DNA of 35,427 nucleotides from the NCBI GenBank assembly GCA_023663905.1, contig JAMPGO010000011.1, positions 1 to 35,427 of the forward strand, in the 5' to 3' direction. The position numbers and the translations under genes were made by a program. Under the pieces are notes generated by a model, which saw nothing but the letters and a program-made list of their open reading frames with translations, did no database searches and was not told where the DNA came from. How positions within the stretch are numbered: position 1 is the first letter of the stretch; every line of letters begins with the position of its first letter. The stretch is from Ruminococcus flavefaciens. GTDB lineage: Bacteria; Bacillota; Clostridia; Oscillospirales; Ruminococcaceae. Of this stretch, positions 25,065 to 32,939 are shown one piece after another.

Positions 25065-26009
25065 TCATATATCAAGATTTCTGATTACTTCCTTAAGAGT
25101 TTCAGCACTCTTGTGAAGCTTTGCAATTTCATTGTCAGTGAGAGGAGTGAGGAGCTTTGAAGTTGCGCCGTCCTTGCCGACAATATTAAGAACACTGAGA
25201 CAAACATCACTTACGCCATATTCGCCGTGCATCATAGTGGAAACAGTCATAGTTGTATCGATTCCTTTGAGCAGGCATTTGCATATATGGCATACGGAAG
25301 CTGAAACAGCATAGAAAGTTGCGCCCTTCTGCTCGATTACTCTCGCACCTGATTTGCGCACATACTGTTCCACTTCATCATAATCAAATTCCGGTAAATC
25401 GGGATTGCAGTTAGTCATAAGACTCTTGCATTCGTTTACGGGAACGTTTGAAATATTAGAAAGCGACCAGGGAATAAATGATGAGTCGCCGTGTTCACCC
25501 ATAACATAAGCGTGTACATTGGTCTGGTTGATGTTGAAATATTCTGCAAGTCTAGCTCTGAGACGGGCAGTATCGAGGATAGTACCCGAGCCGATGATGT
25601 GGCTTTCGGGAATATCCGAACATTTGCAGAAAGTATATGTAAGAACGTCAACAGGATTGCTGACAACAATATATTTAGCGTCCGGAGCATATTTTGTGAT
25701 TTCCGGGATGATAGCCTTTGTGATATTGACATTGGTCTGTGCAAGTTCAAGTCTTGTCTGTCCGGGCTTTCTTGCGATACCTGAAGTAATGATTACGATG
25801 TCGGAATCCTTAGCGTCAGAATAGTCGCCCGCATAGATTGAACAGGGACTGAAAAGCGGAACACCCTGACGAATATCGAGAGCCTCGCCGAGAGCCTTTT
25901 CCTTGTTGATGTCAATCATAACAATATCGGAAGCAAGTCCCATTGCCGTAAGGGTATATGCAATGGTAGAGCCTACGCTTCCCGTGCCGATAATAGAAAT
26001 TTTGTTCAT
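25065..26009 (-). CDS. mdh: LDH-family NAD-dependent dehydrogenase, predicted malate dehydrogenase
   Basis: 314 residues. NAD-binding GTGSVGS is at 8-14, the catalytic aspartate/arginine pair at D146 and R149, catalytic H173 in GEHGDSS. The overall sequence looks like L-lactate dehydrogenase (SGTILDTARLR). However, the residue that sets substrate choice, Gln102 in LDH and Arg102 in MDH, is R80 here (IARKPGQTR), with R86 as the substrate-loop arginine. The threonine common in LDH near position 246 is kept (KGATFYA). A single Gln-to-Arg change at 102 is known to turn a Bacillus LDH into a malate dehydrogenase, and fumC follows directly, so I predict oxaloacetate reduction to malate. Lactate dehydrogenase is the alternative. 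Confidence 0.82.
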   Translation of the reverse strand: MNKISIIGTGSVGSTIAYTLTAMGLASDIVMIDINKEKALGEALDIRQGVPLFSPCSIYAGDYSDAKDSDIVIITSGIARKPGQTRLELAQTNVNITKAIIPEITKYAPDAKYIVVSNPVDVLTYTFCKCSDIPESHIIGSGTILDTARLRARLAEYFNINQTNVHAYVMGEHGDSSFIPWSLSNISNVPVNECKSLMTNCNPDLPEFDYDEVEQYVRKSGARVIEQKGATFYAVSASVCHICKCLLKGIDTTMTVSTMMHGEYGVSDVCLSVLNIVGKDGATSKLLTPLTDNEIAKLHKSAETLKEVIRNLDI

Positions 26010-26045
26010 AAATACACCGCCAGTAATATTTTTTTTGCAATAGAT

Positions 26046-26074
26046 ATTATATCATATAATTGATATTTTGTCAA
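26046..26074 (-). promoter_or_regulatory. consensus promoter of the mdh-fumC-hdr-flx-frd operon
   Basis: On the minus strand TTGACA (26069-26074), a 17-base spacer, and TATAAT (26046-26051), about 37 bases before the mdh start. This is a perfect match to the SigA consensus. Confidence 0.85.
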
Positions 26075-26077
26075 CAC
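26060..26077 (-). promoter_or_regulatory. possible Rex operator at the mdh promoter
   Basis: GTGTTGACAAAATATCAA on the minus strand covers the -35 box. Compared with the clostridial Rex pattern TTGTTAA-N4-TTAACAA it matches 10 of 14 positions, so it is only a weak candidate. The location and the linked rex gene make it worth noting. Confidence 0.4.
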
Positions 26078-26082
26078 AAACA

Positions 26083-26140
26083 GGCTTGAAACAAGCCGTC
26101 TGCGGTTTGTTTCTGCTATCCGGAAAAATCCGGACAGCAG
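26083..26140 (-). terminator. two hairpins between rex and the mdh promoter
   Basis: Reading the minus strand after rex: first a 12-base stem with one mismatch around AAAA/TTTT (26113-26140, arms CTGCT-N-TCCGGA), then GGCTTG-TTT-CAAGCC (26083-26097) followed by a T-rich stretch. The second resembles a weak intrinsic terminator for the acn-icd-rex transcript. The pair separates it from the mdh promoter. Confidence 0.5.
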
Positions 26141-26151
26141 AAGCGTTATGT

Positions 26152-26784
26152 TCACTTGTTTGATTTAAGCCCGTACGAAAGAGTAGTCAGGCTGTCGCCG
26201 AGATGAACGTTTTCGACAGCTATTCCCTTGTGATTGACACGGAGGTCATAGTGGGTGAAGTTCCAGAAGGCGCTTATACCGAGGTTTATGAGCCTGTCCG
26301 TCTCCTTCACGGCAACGTCGCTGGGAATGCAGAGAATTGCCGCAACGGGTTTGTGTTCATTGCAGAATTTTTCAAGCTCTGCAATGTCAGATACCGTTAT
26401 ATCGCCGATTTCCCTGCCAATCAGTTCGGGATTTGCATCAAAAATTCCCACAAGCTCAAATCCCTTGCTCTGAAAATCGATATGTGATGCAATTGCCCTG
26501 CCGAGGTTTCCAGCACCCAGAAGAATCATAGGCGTTATGCTGTCAAGTCCCAGAATCCTGCCTATTTCAGCCCTCAGACCCTTGACGTTATAGCCATAGC
26601 CCTGCTGACCGAATTCGCCGAAGCAGTTGAAATCCTGTCGTACCTGCGAGGCGGTAAGTCCCATTCTTTCGGCAAGTTCTCTTGATGAGATACGTACACA
26701 GCCATCTGATTCAAGCTCTCCGAGAAAACGATAGTATCTCGGAAGTCGTCTTATGACGGAATTTGAGATTGCGTTTTTTGACAT
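26152..26784 (-). CDS. rex: redox-sensing transcriptional repressor Rex
   Basis: 210 residues, normal length. The N-terminal winged helix is visible as RISSRELAERMGLTASQVRQ (31-50) followed by the conserved DFNCFGEFGQQGYGY, and the Rossmann NAD(H)-binding domain has LLGAGNLGRAI (88-98). The domain-swapped C-terminal helix is present. Rex binds operators when NAD+ is high and leaves DNA when NADH rises. It begins 22 bases after the icd stop, so it should be co-transcribed with aconitase and isocitrate dehydrogenase, and it lies just before the fermentation operon it may control. Confidence 0.95.
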   Translation of the reverse strand: MSKNAISNSVIRRLPRYYRFLGELESDGCVRISSRELAERMGLTASQVRQDFNCFGEFGQQGYGYNVKGLRAEIGRILGLDSITPMILLGAGNLGRAIASHIDFQSKGFELVGIFDANPELIGREIGDITVSDIAELEKFCNEHKPVAAILCIPSDVAVKETDRLINLGISAFWNFTHYDLRVNHKGIAVENVHLGDSLTTLSYGLKSNK

Positions 26785-26806
26785 TTTTACTGCCTTTCTG
26801 TATTAA

Positions 26807-28018
26807 TTACATAAGCTTGTCAAGATTGATTTTGATTTCCTCGAGGAATGTCTTTGAATCAACCTTTCTCTTGTTTTCAAGTTTGGAGATAAGATAGAGG
26901 TCGCCTGTCATTATGCCGTTCTCGATTGTCTGAATTGTAGCCTTTTCAAGCTTGTCGGCGAAATCGCAGAGTTCGGGTGTGTTGTCAAGTTCGCCTCTCT
27001 TGCGCAATGCACCGCTCCACGCAAAGATAGTTGCAACGGAGTTTGTGGATGTCTCCTCGCCCTTGAGGTACTTGTAATAGTGGCGCTGTACTGTACCGTG
27101 TGCAGCCTCGTACTCGTAGATACCGTCGGGTGAAACAAGGACGGAAGTCATCATAGCAAGCGAACCGTAAGCAGTTGAAACCATATCGGACATAACATCG
27201 CCGTCGTAGTTCTTGCAAGCCCAGATATAACCGCCGTTTGAACGTATAACACGTGCAACTGCGTCGTCGATAAGCGTATAGAAGTATTCGATTCCTGCTT
27301 CCTCGTACTTCTCCTTGTACTCGTTCTCGTAGATTTCAGCGAAAATGTCCTTAAATCTGTGGTCGTACTTCTTGGAGATAGTATCCTTTGTTGCGAACCA
27401 TACATCCTGCTTGAGGTCGAGACCGTAGTTGAGACAAGCTCTTGCGAAGCCTGCGATTGAGTCATCGAGATTGTGAAGTCCCTGAATGATACCGTCGGAC
27501 TTTTTGAAATCGTGGATAAGCTCACGTGTTTCGTTGCCGTTTTCGTCGGTAACAACGAGTTCAGCCTTACAGCCCTTTTCAACACGCATTTCAGTGTTCT
27601 TGTATACATCGCCGTAAGCGTGACGTGCGATAGTGATAGGCTTTGTCCAGGTCGGAATATACGGCTCAATGCCTTTCACGATAATAGGAGTTCTGAAAAC
27701 TGTACCGTCAAGGGCAGCTCTGATAGTTCCGTTGGGAGATTTCCACATCTGTGTGAGGTTGTATTCGGGCATACGTGCAGCATTGGGAGTGATAGTAGCG
27801 CACTTTACTGCAACGCCGTATTTCTTTGTAGCCTCTGCGGAATCAAGAGTAACCTGGTCTTTTGTTTCCTCACGATGCTGAAGTCCGAGGTCATAATACT
27901 CAGTATTCAGCTCCACATAGGGAACAAGAAGTATGTCCTTAATCCACTGCCAGAGGATTCTTGTCATCTCATCGCCGTCCATTTCGACGAGCGGTGTTTT
28001 CATAATAATTTTTGCCAT
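26807..28018 (-). CDS. icd: NADP-dependent isocitrate dehydrogenase (eukaryotic-like type)
   Basis: 403 residues, the homodimeric type related to human IDH1 rather than to E. coli Icd. Evidence includes [10 protein letters not shown] near 12-21, KSPNGTIR near 93-100 and the DNYDGDV-like metal region ([10 protein letters not shown]). The cofactor discriminators R312 and H313 in HGTVQRHYY indicate NADP+. It converts isocitrate to 2-oxoglutarate, giving NADPH and the carbon skeleton for glutamate. GGAGG precedes the start. Located between two small membrane proteins and rex, downstream of aconitase. Confidence 0.95.
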   Translation of the reverse strand: MAKIIMKTPLVEMDGDEMTRILWQWIKDILLVPYVELNTEYYDLGLQHREETKDQVTLDSAEATKKYGVAVKCATITPNAARMPEYNLTQMWKSPNGTIRAALDGTVFRTPIIVKGIEPYIPTWTKPITIARHAYGDVYKNTEMRVEKGCKAELVVTDENGNETRELIHDFKKSDGIIQGLHNLDDSIAGFARACLNYGLDLKQDVWFATKDTISKKYDHRFKDIFAEIYENEYKEKYEEAGIEYFYTLIDDAVARVIRSNGGYIWACKNYDGDVMSDMVSTAYGSLAMMTSVLVSPDGIYEYEAAHGTVQRHYYKYLKGEETSTNSVATIFAWSGALRKRGELDNTPELCDFADKLEKATIQTIENGIMTGDLYLISKLENKRKVDSKTFLEEIKINLDKLM

Positions 28019-28065
28019 TGGTTTTTACCTCCGTAAAATATTTAAACTATCTGCTTTTCTCCGCA

Positions 28066-28440
28066 TTATCTGTTGCCCGACATAAGCATTGCAAGTGCAG
28101 TTATCAGGCAGAAGAACGAAACTATAATAATATTTCTGATGACTGCCGATTTCAGGTTCATTCCGCCGAATATCGTGTGCTGTAGCGTTCCGACTGCGAC
28201 CGCAAAGACCGCACCCGATATAAGGTAGGGAGCGATACCCGAAAAGCCGAACAGTCTCGCAAATGCAAGTCCCACGACAAATCCGGCTAAGTTAGGCAGA
28301 AGGATTTTTAAAAATCCTCCGCCCTGTCTGGGTTGCCTTGCGCCCATATCCTTTGCCGAACGGTTTATGCGTTCCTGCTCAATATCAGCGTCAGCTATAA
28401 TATCGTGAGTAATCTCCTTGATGTCGTCCCATAATCCCAT
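28066..28440 (-). CDS. small membrane protein of unknown function
   Basis: 124 residues. A charged, helical N-terminus (1-40) with NRSAKDMGARQPRQGGG is followed by three likely membrane segments (about 45-64, 68-88, 100-120). I do not recognise a family. The start has AGGTG eight bases upstream and lies nine bases after the stop of another tiny membrane protein. It is on the aconitase-icd-rex transcript, 47 bases before icd. Confidence 0.75.
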   Translation of the reverse strand: MGLWDDIKEITHDIIADADIEQERINRSAKDMGARQPRQGGGFLKILLPNLAGFVVGLAFARLFGFSGIAPYLISGAVFAVAVGTLQHTIFGGMNLKSAVIRNIIIVSFFCLITALAMLMSGNR

Positions 28441-28448
28441 AGTATCAC

Positions 28449-28628
28449 CTATTTCATAAGCGGGATAATCAGCGAAATGAGAAATCCCGCAAGCATTACC
28501 GCCCCGACCGTATCGGTTACCTTCTGAAACTTCGTCCAGCCGGAGCAGATATGCTTATAGATATTTAATCCCCAGAAAAACAGCAGTAAAACTGTAAAAA
28601 ATATCAGTATTTTGACTAATCCAATCAA
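28449..28628 (-). CDS. tiny two-segment membrane protein
   Basis: A 59-codon frame starting at TTG 28628 and ending at TAG 28449. The translation has a hydrophobic N-terminal helix (LVKILIFFTVLLLFFWGL), a short basic/polar linker with YKHICSGWTKFQK, and a second hydrophobic helix ending in PLMK. It fills the gap between the aconitase stop (four bases away) and the next small membrane gene almost exactly, which supports it being real; the ribosome site is weak. The function is unknown. A non-ATG start and small size keep confidence moderate. Confidence 0.58.
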   Translation of the reverse strand: MIGLVKILIFFTVLLLFFWGLNIYKHICSGWTKFQKVTDTVGAVMLAGFLISLIIPLMK

Positions 28629-28632
28629 GTTA

Positions 28633-30570
28633 TTACTTCATACTCTCTCTTGTGTAGTCAAGAAGTCCGCCTGCAAGGATGATGTCCTTTGTACGTCCTG
28701 AAAGCTCGCAGAGTACAGGGATTTCAGCTCCGTTGGTCTTGTCGATAACTGTAAGCTCAGTCTTGCCCTCTGCAACGGCTTTTCTTACGTCAGCGAGAAG
28801 AAGCTCGTCGCCCTCGTTGATTTTGTCGTAGTCGGCTTCGTTTACAAAAGTGAGCGGAAGAATACCTGCGTTAACAAGGTTAGCACGGTGGATTCTTGCG
28901 AACGACTTTACGAGAACAGCTTTTACGCCGAGATAGAGCGGAGCGAGTGCAGCGTGTTCACGGGATGAACCCTGTCCGTAGTTTGAACCGCCGACGATAA
29001 TGCTCTTGCCGAGTCTTTCTGCACGCTTCGGGAAGCTCTCATCGCATACGGCAAAGCAGTACTGTGAAATCTTCGGAACGTTCGAGCGGAGCGGAAGAAT
29101 CTTTGCACCTGCTGGCATAATATGGTCGGTTGTAATATTGTCGCCGACTTTGAGCGAGACAGGAGCGTCGATTGTTTCAAGAAGAGGTGAAGTCTCGGGG
29201 TAGGGCTTGATGTTCGGTCCTCTCAGGATTTCAACGCTGTCCATTTCCTCAACAGGAGCAGGCGGAACGACCATATTGTCGTTGATTGTGAACTCCTCGG
29301 GAAGCTTGAACTCGGGCATATCGCCGATTTCTCTCGGGTCTGTGAGGTAGCCTGTAATAGCGGAGATTGCAGCCATTTCGGGCGATACAAGATAAATCTG
29401 ACCGTCCTTTGTTCCTGAACGACCCTCAAAGTTTCTGTTGAATGTACGGAGGGAAATACCCTTTGAGTTAGGAGACTGACCCATACCGATACAAGGACCG
29501 CACGCACTTTCGAGGATTCTTGCACCTGCGTCGATGAGAGTTGCAAGAGCGCCGTTTTCAGCCATCATATTAAGAACCTGCTTTGAGCCGGGAGCGATTG
29601 CGAGCGAAACGTCGGGATTAACAGTCTTGCCCTTCAGAATGTGTGCAACCTTGAGCATATCAAGAAGCGATGAGTTTGTACACGAACCTATGCACACCTG
29701 GTCAATCTTGAGCCTTCCGATTTCCTCAACGCTCTTTACGTTGTCAGGAGAGTGCGGGCAGGCTGCGAGCGGAACGAGTTCGCTGAGGTTGATGTTGAGT
29801 TCTTCGTCGTACTCTGCATCGTCGTCAGCAGCAAGAGGAGTCCAGACATCCTCACGCTTCTGAGCCTTGAGGAACTGCTTTGTAATCTCGTCAGACGGGA
29901 AAATTGAAGTAGTCGCACCAAGCTCAGCGCCCATATTTGTGATAGTAGCACGCTCGGGAACGGATAAAGTCTTTACACCTTCGCCGACATATTCAATAAC
30001 CTTGCCGACACCGCCTTTTACAGACATTCTTCTGAGGACTTCGAGAATAACGTCCTTAGCCGAAACCCACGGACGGAGCTTGCCTGTGAGGTTTACCTTG
30101 ACAACCTTCGGGCAGGTTATGTAGTATGCACCGCCACCCATAGCAACAGCAACGTCAAGACCGCCTGCGCCGATAGCAATCATACCGATACCACCGCCTG
30201 TAGGAGTGTGGCTGTCCGAGCCGATGAGAGTTTTGCCCGGTATGCCGAATCTTTCAAGGTGAACCTGATGACAGATACCATTTCCGGGACGTGAGAAATA
30301 AATGCCGTGCTTTTTGGCAACGCTTCCGATGAATCTGTGGTCATCGGCATTCTCGAAACCGCTCTGTAGAGTATTGTGGTCGATGTAAGCAACAGAGCGC
30401 TCTGTTTTTACTCTCGGAACGCCCATAGCCTCAAATTCGAGGTAAGCCATAGTACCTGTAGCGTCCTGAGTAAGGGTCTGGTCGATTCTGATACCGATTT
30501 CCTGACCCTTGACATACTCGCCGTCAACAAGGTGAGCTTTCAATATTTTTTCTGTAAGTGTTAAACCCAT
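28633..30570 (-). CDS. acnA: aconitate hydratase
   Basis: 645 residues of the shorter bacterial aconitase type. Citrate and isocitrate are interconverted using a [4Fe-4S] cluster; the ligands are C297 (CIGSCTNSS) and C357 and C360 (CGPCIGMG). SDSHTPTGG near 118-126 and the swivel-domain active-site segment GSNYGQGSSREHAAL are intact. 3-isopropylmalate or homoaconitate hydratases are related, but a single-chain protein with a fused swivel domain next to icd points to aconitase. First gene of the acn-icd-rex transcript, with its own promoter and a likely Rex operator. Confidence 0.93.
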   Translation of the reverse strand: MGLTLTEKILKAHLVDGEYVKGQEIGIRIDQTLTQDATGTMAYLEFEAMGVPRVKTERSVAYIDHNTLQSGFENADDHRFIGSVAKKHGIYFSRPGNGICHQVHLERFGIPGKTLIGSDSHTPTGGGIGMIAIGAGGLDVAVAMGGGAYYITCPKVVKVNLTGKLRPWVSAKDVILEVLRRMSVKGGVGKVIEYVGEGVKTLSVPERATITNMGAELGATTSIFPSDEITKQFLKAQKREDVWTPLAADDDAEYDEELNINLSELVPLAACPHSPDNVKSVEEIGRLKIDQVCIGSCTNSSLLDMLKVAHILKGKTVNPDVSLAIAPGSKQVLNMMAENGALATLIDAGARILESACGPCIGMGQSPNSKGISLRTFNRNFEGRSGTKDGQIYLVSPEMAAISAITGYLTDPREIGDMPEFKLPEEFTINDNMVVPPAPVEEMDSVEILRGPNIKPYPETSPLLETIDAPVSLKVGDNITTDHIMPAGAKILPLRSNVPKISQYCFAVCDESFPKRAERLGKSIIVGGSNYGQGSSREHAALAPLYLGVKAVLVKSFARIHRANLVNAGILPLTFVNEADYDKINEGDELLLADVRKAVAEGKTELTVIDKTNGAEIPVLCELSGRTKDIILAGGLLDYTRESMK

Positions 30571-30601
30571 TGATAATCATCCTTTCGGTTTTGATAATTA
30601 T

Positions 30602-30630
30602 ATTTTACACCATTTTAAAAAGTTTGTCAA
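30602..30630 (-). promoter_or_regulatory. promoter of the aconitase-icd-rex operon
   Basis: Minus strand TTGACA (30625-30630), 17-base spacer, TAAAAT (30602-30607), about 32 bases before the aconitase start. Confidence 0.8.
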
Positions 30631-30641
30631 TAAATAAACAA
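30624..30641 (-). promoter_or_regulatory. likely Rex operator overlapping the aconitase -35 box
   Basis: TTGTTTATTTATTGACAA on the minus strand; each half-site matches six of seven positions of the clostridial Rex pattern TTGTTAA-N4-TTAACAA (12 of 14). It covers the whole -35 element, so a bound repressor would block RNA polymerase. The rex gene lies at the end of the operon, suggesting autoregulation. Confidence 0.65.
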
Positions 30642-30703
30642 TGTAAAAATCAGTCAGTCTTTTTATAATTGTTAGTATAATAAAACATTTTTCGGACTTA
30701 ATT

Positions 30704-30732
30704 AACAAAACAGCCCCGATTTCTCGGGACTG
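30704..30732 (-). terminator. intrinsic terminator after the lysA-linked gene
   Basis: Minus strand: CAGTCCCGA, GAAA loop, TCGGGGCTG (one G-T pair), then TTTTGTTAA. It lies about 20 bases after the stop of the small gene ending at 30751 and closes the lon-engB-lysA transcript. Confidence 0.82.
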
Positions 30733-30750
30733 CTTATATAGAATCGTTTA

Positions 30751-31032
30751 TCAGTGTCTGTAGGTTCTCCACTTTGAATGAGCGTTGTGCCTTTCCGCAA
30801 AACGTCCCTGCGGAAGTTCAGACAGCAAGCCGACAGAATTATCCTTGCTGAAAATATCAAGGAGCGATACAACACGTGCGTCGTCCAATTCGTGGTCTTT
30901 ACCGCACAGAAACTGCCACATACCGTCGTCATCGTGTGAGACATAGAGAATAGGCTCGCCGTCCTCAATGATATGACAGCAGGTAATTACAGCGGTATCG
31001 GGCGAATCGTGGAAGGGACAGCCTTTATACAT
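30751..31032 (-). CDS. small conserved-looking protein of unknown function
   Basis: 93 residues if started at the ATG at 31032, which overlaps the lysA stop by eight bases; a GTG at 31062 would add ten residues and lengthen the overlap. The sequence contains CPFHDSP, VITCCHII, ILYVSHDDDGMWQFLCG and HELDDARVVSLLDI. This looks like a compact soluble domain of a type I have seen next to varied genes and labelled as unknown function; some proteins of this look fall in the DUF2185-like group, but I cannot confirm that. Three cysteines and several histidines near the start might bind metal. Last gene of the transcript. Confidence 0.72.
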   Translation of the reverse strand: MYKGCPFHDSPDTAVITCCHIIEDGEPILYVSHDDDGMWQFLCGKDHELDDARVVSLLDIFSKDNSVGLLSELPQGRFAERHNAHSKWRTYRH

Positions 31033-32323
31033 CGTTTCTGATAATATCGTCAAGAGTTTCACGCTTTACGGCAATTCTTGACTCGCCGTTATTCACGAAC
31101 ACAACGGCAGGCTTCTGGAGTCTGTTGTAATTCGAGGACATTGAGTAGTTATATGCACCTGTTGCGCAGACTGCAATAATATCGCCTGCTTCTGCGTGCT
31201 GGAGAGGCATATTTTCGCCGATGAGGTCTCCGCTCTCACAGCACTTTCCTGCGATAGTAACTCTCTCGGTGCGCTCTTCATTAGCCTTGTTTGCAACGAT
31301 TGCTTCATACTCAGACTTATAGAGGATATAGCGAGGGCTGTCAGCCATACTTCCGTCAACAGAAACATACGTTCTGATATTGGGTATTTCCTTTCTTGCG
31401 CCTACCTTATAAAGAGTAATTCCTGCGGGTGCTGCGATTGAGCGACCCGGCTCGATGTAGATAAACGGACGGGAAATATTGAGCTTCTCGCACTCGGCAT
31501 TTACAACTCCTGCAACACGCTCCATAAATACTTCAAAGGGCTGAGGGTCGTGTTCGTTGAGGTACTTGATTCCGAAACCTCCGCCGAGATTAAGTCCCTT
31601 GATTTCATAGTTCAGCTCGTCCCTGATTTTTGCAATAAATCCGAGCATAACCTTTGCGGCTTCCTCAAACGGGTCAATGTCAAAAATCTGCGAACCGATA
31701 TGGCAGTGCAAGCCGTAGAGTTCAACATTTTCGCAGGCTACAGCCTCTTTCACAGCCTCAAAAGCCTCGCCTGTTTCAAGTGCAAAGCCAAACTTGCTGT
31801 CAATCTGTCCTGTCTTTACGAAATCGTGCGTATGTGCGTCAATGCCGGGCTTGATACGGAACATAATATGCGGTTTTTTGCCCTGCTCCTGAGCGATTTT
31901 CTCAAGGCGGTGGAGTTCGCTGATATTGTCAACGATAATATGTCCCACACCGATTTCAACGGCATAGGCAAGCTCCTCGTCGGTCTTGTTGTTGCCGTGG
32001 AAGCCGATTTTCGAGGTATCGAAGCCCGATTTCACAGCGGTATAAAGCTCGCCGATTGAAACAGCGTCGAGACCAAGTCCCTCGCTTCCGACAATTCTGC
32101 ACATCTCCATACAGGAGAGAGCCTTGCTTGCGTAGTGAACACGACCCTTTTCGCCATAAAATTTATGAATGCTTTCGTTGAAGCGACGGCAGTTCTTTCT
32201 GACGAGCTGTTCGTCCATAACATAAAGCGGAGTACCGTATTCCTTTGCGAGTTCAACGGTATCAGCACCGCCGATAGTGAGGTTGCCTTTTTCGTTTACG
32301 GCAAGATTTTCAGATACAAACAT
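31025..32323 (-). CDS. lysA: diaminopimelate decarboxylase
   Basis: PLP-dependent fold-type III decarboxylase that makes L-lysine from meso-diaminopimelate. 432 residues. The PLP lysine is K67 in HYASKALSC; HCHIGSQIF, NLGGGFGIKY, EPGRSIAA and CCESGDLIGE are all present, the last carrying the cysteine of the partner-chain active site. GAAAGGAAG precedes the start, 15 bases after engB. It overlaps the next small gene by eight bases. Confidence 0.94.
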   Translation of the reverse strand: MFVSENLAVNEKGNLTIGGADTVELAKEYGTPLYVMDEQLVRKNCRRFNESIHKFYGEKGRVHYASKALSCMEMCRIVGSEGLGLDAVSIGELYTAVKSGFDTSKIGFHGNNKTDEELAYAVEIGVGHIIVDNISELHRLEKIAQEQGKKPHIMFRIKPGIDAHTHDFVKTGQIDSKFGFALETGEAFEAVKEAVACENVELYGLHCHIGSQIFDIDPFEEAAKVMLGFIAKIRDELNYEIKGLNLGGGFGIKYLNEHDPQPFEVFMERVAGVVNAECEKLNISRPFIYIEPGRSIAAPAGITLYKVGARKEIPNIRTYVSVDGSMADSPRYILYKSEYEAIVANKANEERTERVTIAGKCCESGDLIGENMPLQHAEAGDIIAVCATGAYNYSMSSNYNRLQKPAVVFVNNGESRIAVKRETLDDIIRNDV

Positions 32324-32338
32324 TTTTATACTTCCTTT

Positions 32339-32929
32339 CTAATCATCGCAGATTTCTTCCACAATCCCACGCAGTTCCTCTACACCCTCGAAGGTCACAG
32401 AGGAAAAGGGGATAACGTGCATATCTTCAAAGCACGGAATTTCGGTCTTGAATGCTTCCATACGTCTCTCACGCTCTGTTTTTTTGAGCTTGTCGGCTTT
32501 TGTAAGCACCAGTACAAACGGCATTTCCGTATCAATAAGATAGTCAATCATTTTAAGGTCGTCCTTTGTCGGAGCGTGGCGCATATCAACAAGCATAAAC
32601 ACGAGCCTTATGTCTCGGTCGGAGCTGAGATAGCCGTCAATAAGTCCCGCCCAGCGTTCTTTCTCGGTCTTGGCGACTTTTGCATAGCCATAGCCCGGCA
32701 AATCGACGAAATATATATTTTCCAGCCCATAGAAATTAATGGTAGCGGTTTTTCCCGGAACGGAGCTGACTCTTGCAAGATTCTTTCGGTTGAAGAGCTT
32801 GTTAATCAGCGTTGACTTTCCGACATTTGAATGCCCTGCAAACGCTATTTCTATGCGTTCCGCAGGAGGAATCTGGGAGTACCTGCCGTAAGAGGCAACG
32901 TACTCCGCCTTGTTATAGTTAAGTTTCAT
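32339..32929 (-). CDS. engB: ribosome biogenesis GTP-binding protein EngB/YsxC
   Basis: TRAFAC-class GTPase needed for assembly of the 50S ribosomal subunit. 196 residues. G1 is GHSNVGKST, the switch I region PGKTATINFY, G3 DLPGYGYAKV, G4 TKADK and G5 FSSVT. I use the ATG at 32929, which has GAGGTG six bases upstream and gives the usual N-terminus; the longer frame to 32986 runs into the lon coding sequence. The gene follows lon by ten bases, an arrangement common in Firmicutes. Confidence 0.95.
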   Translation of the reverse strand: MKLNYNKAEYVASYGRYSQIPPAERIEIAFAGHSNVGKSTLINKLFNRKNLARVSSVPGKTATINFYGLENIYFVDLPGYGYAKVAKTEKERWAGLIDGYLSSDRDIRLVFMLVDMRHAPTKDDLKMIDYLIDTEMPFVLVLTKADKLKKTERERRMEAFKTEIPCFEDMHVIPFSSVTFEGVEELRGIVEEICDD

Positions 32930-32939
32930 AGTCTGCACC

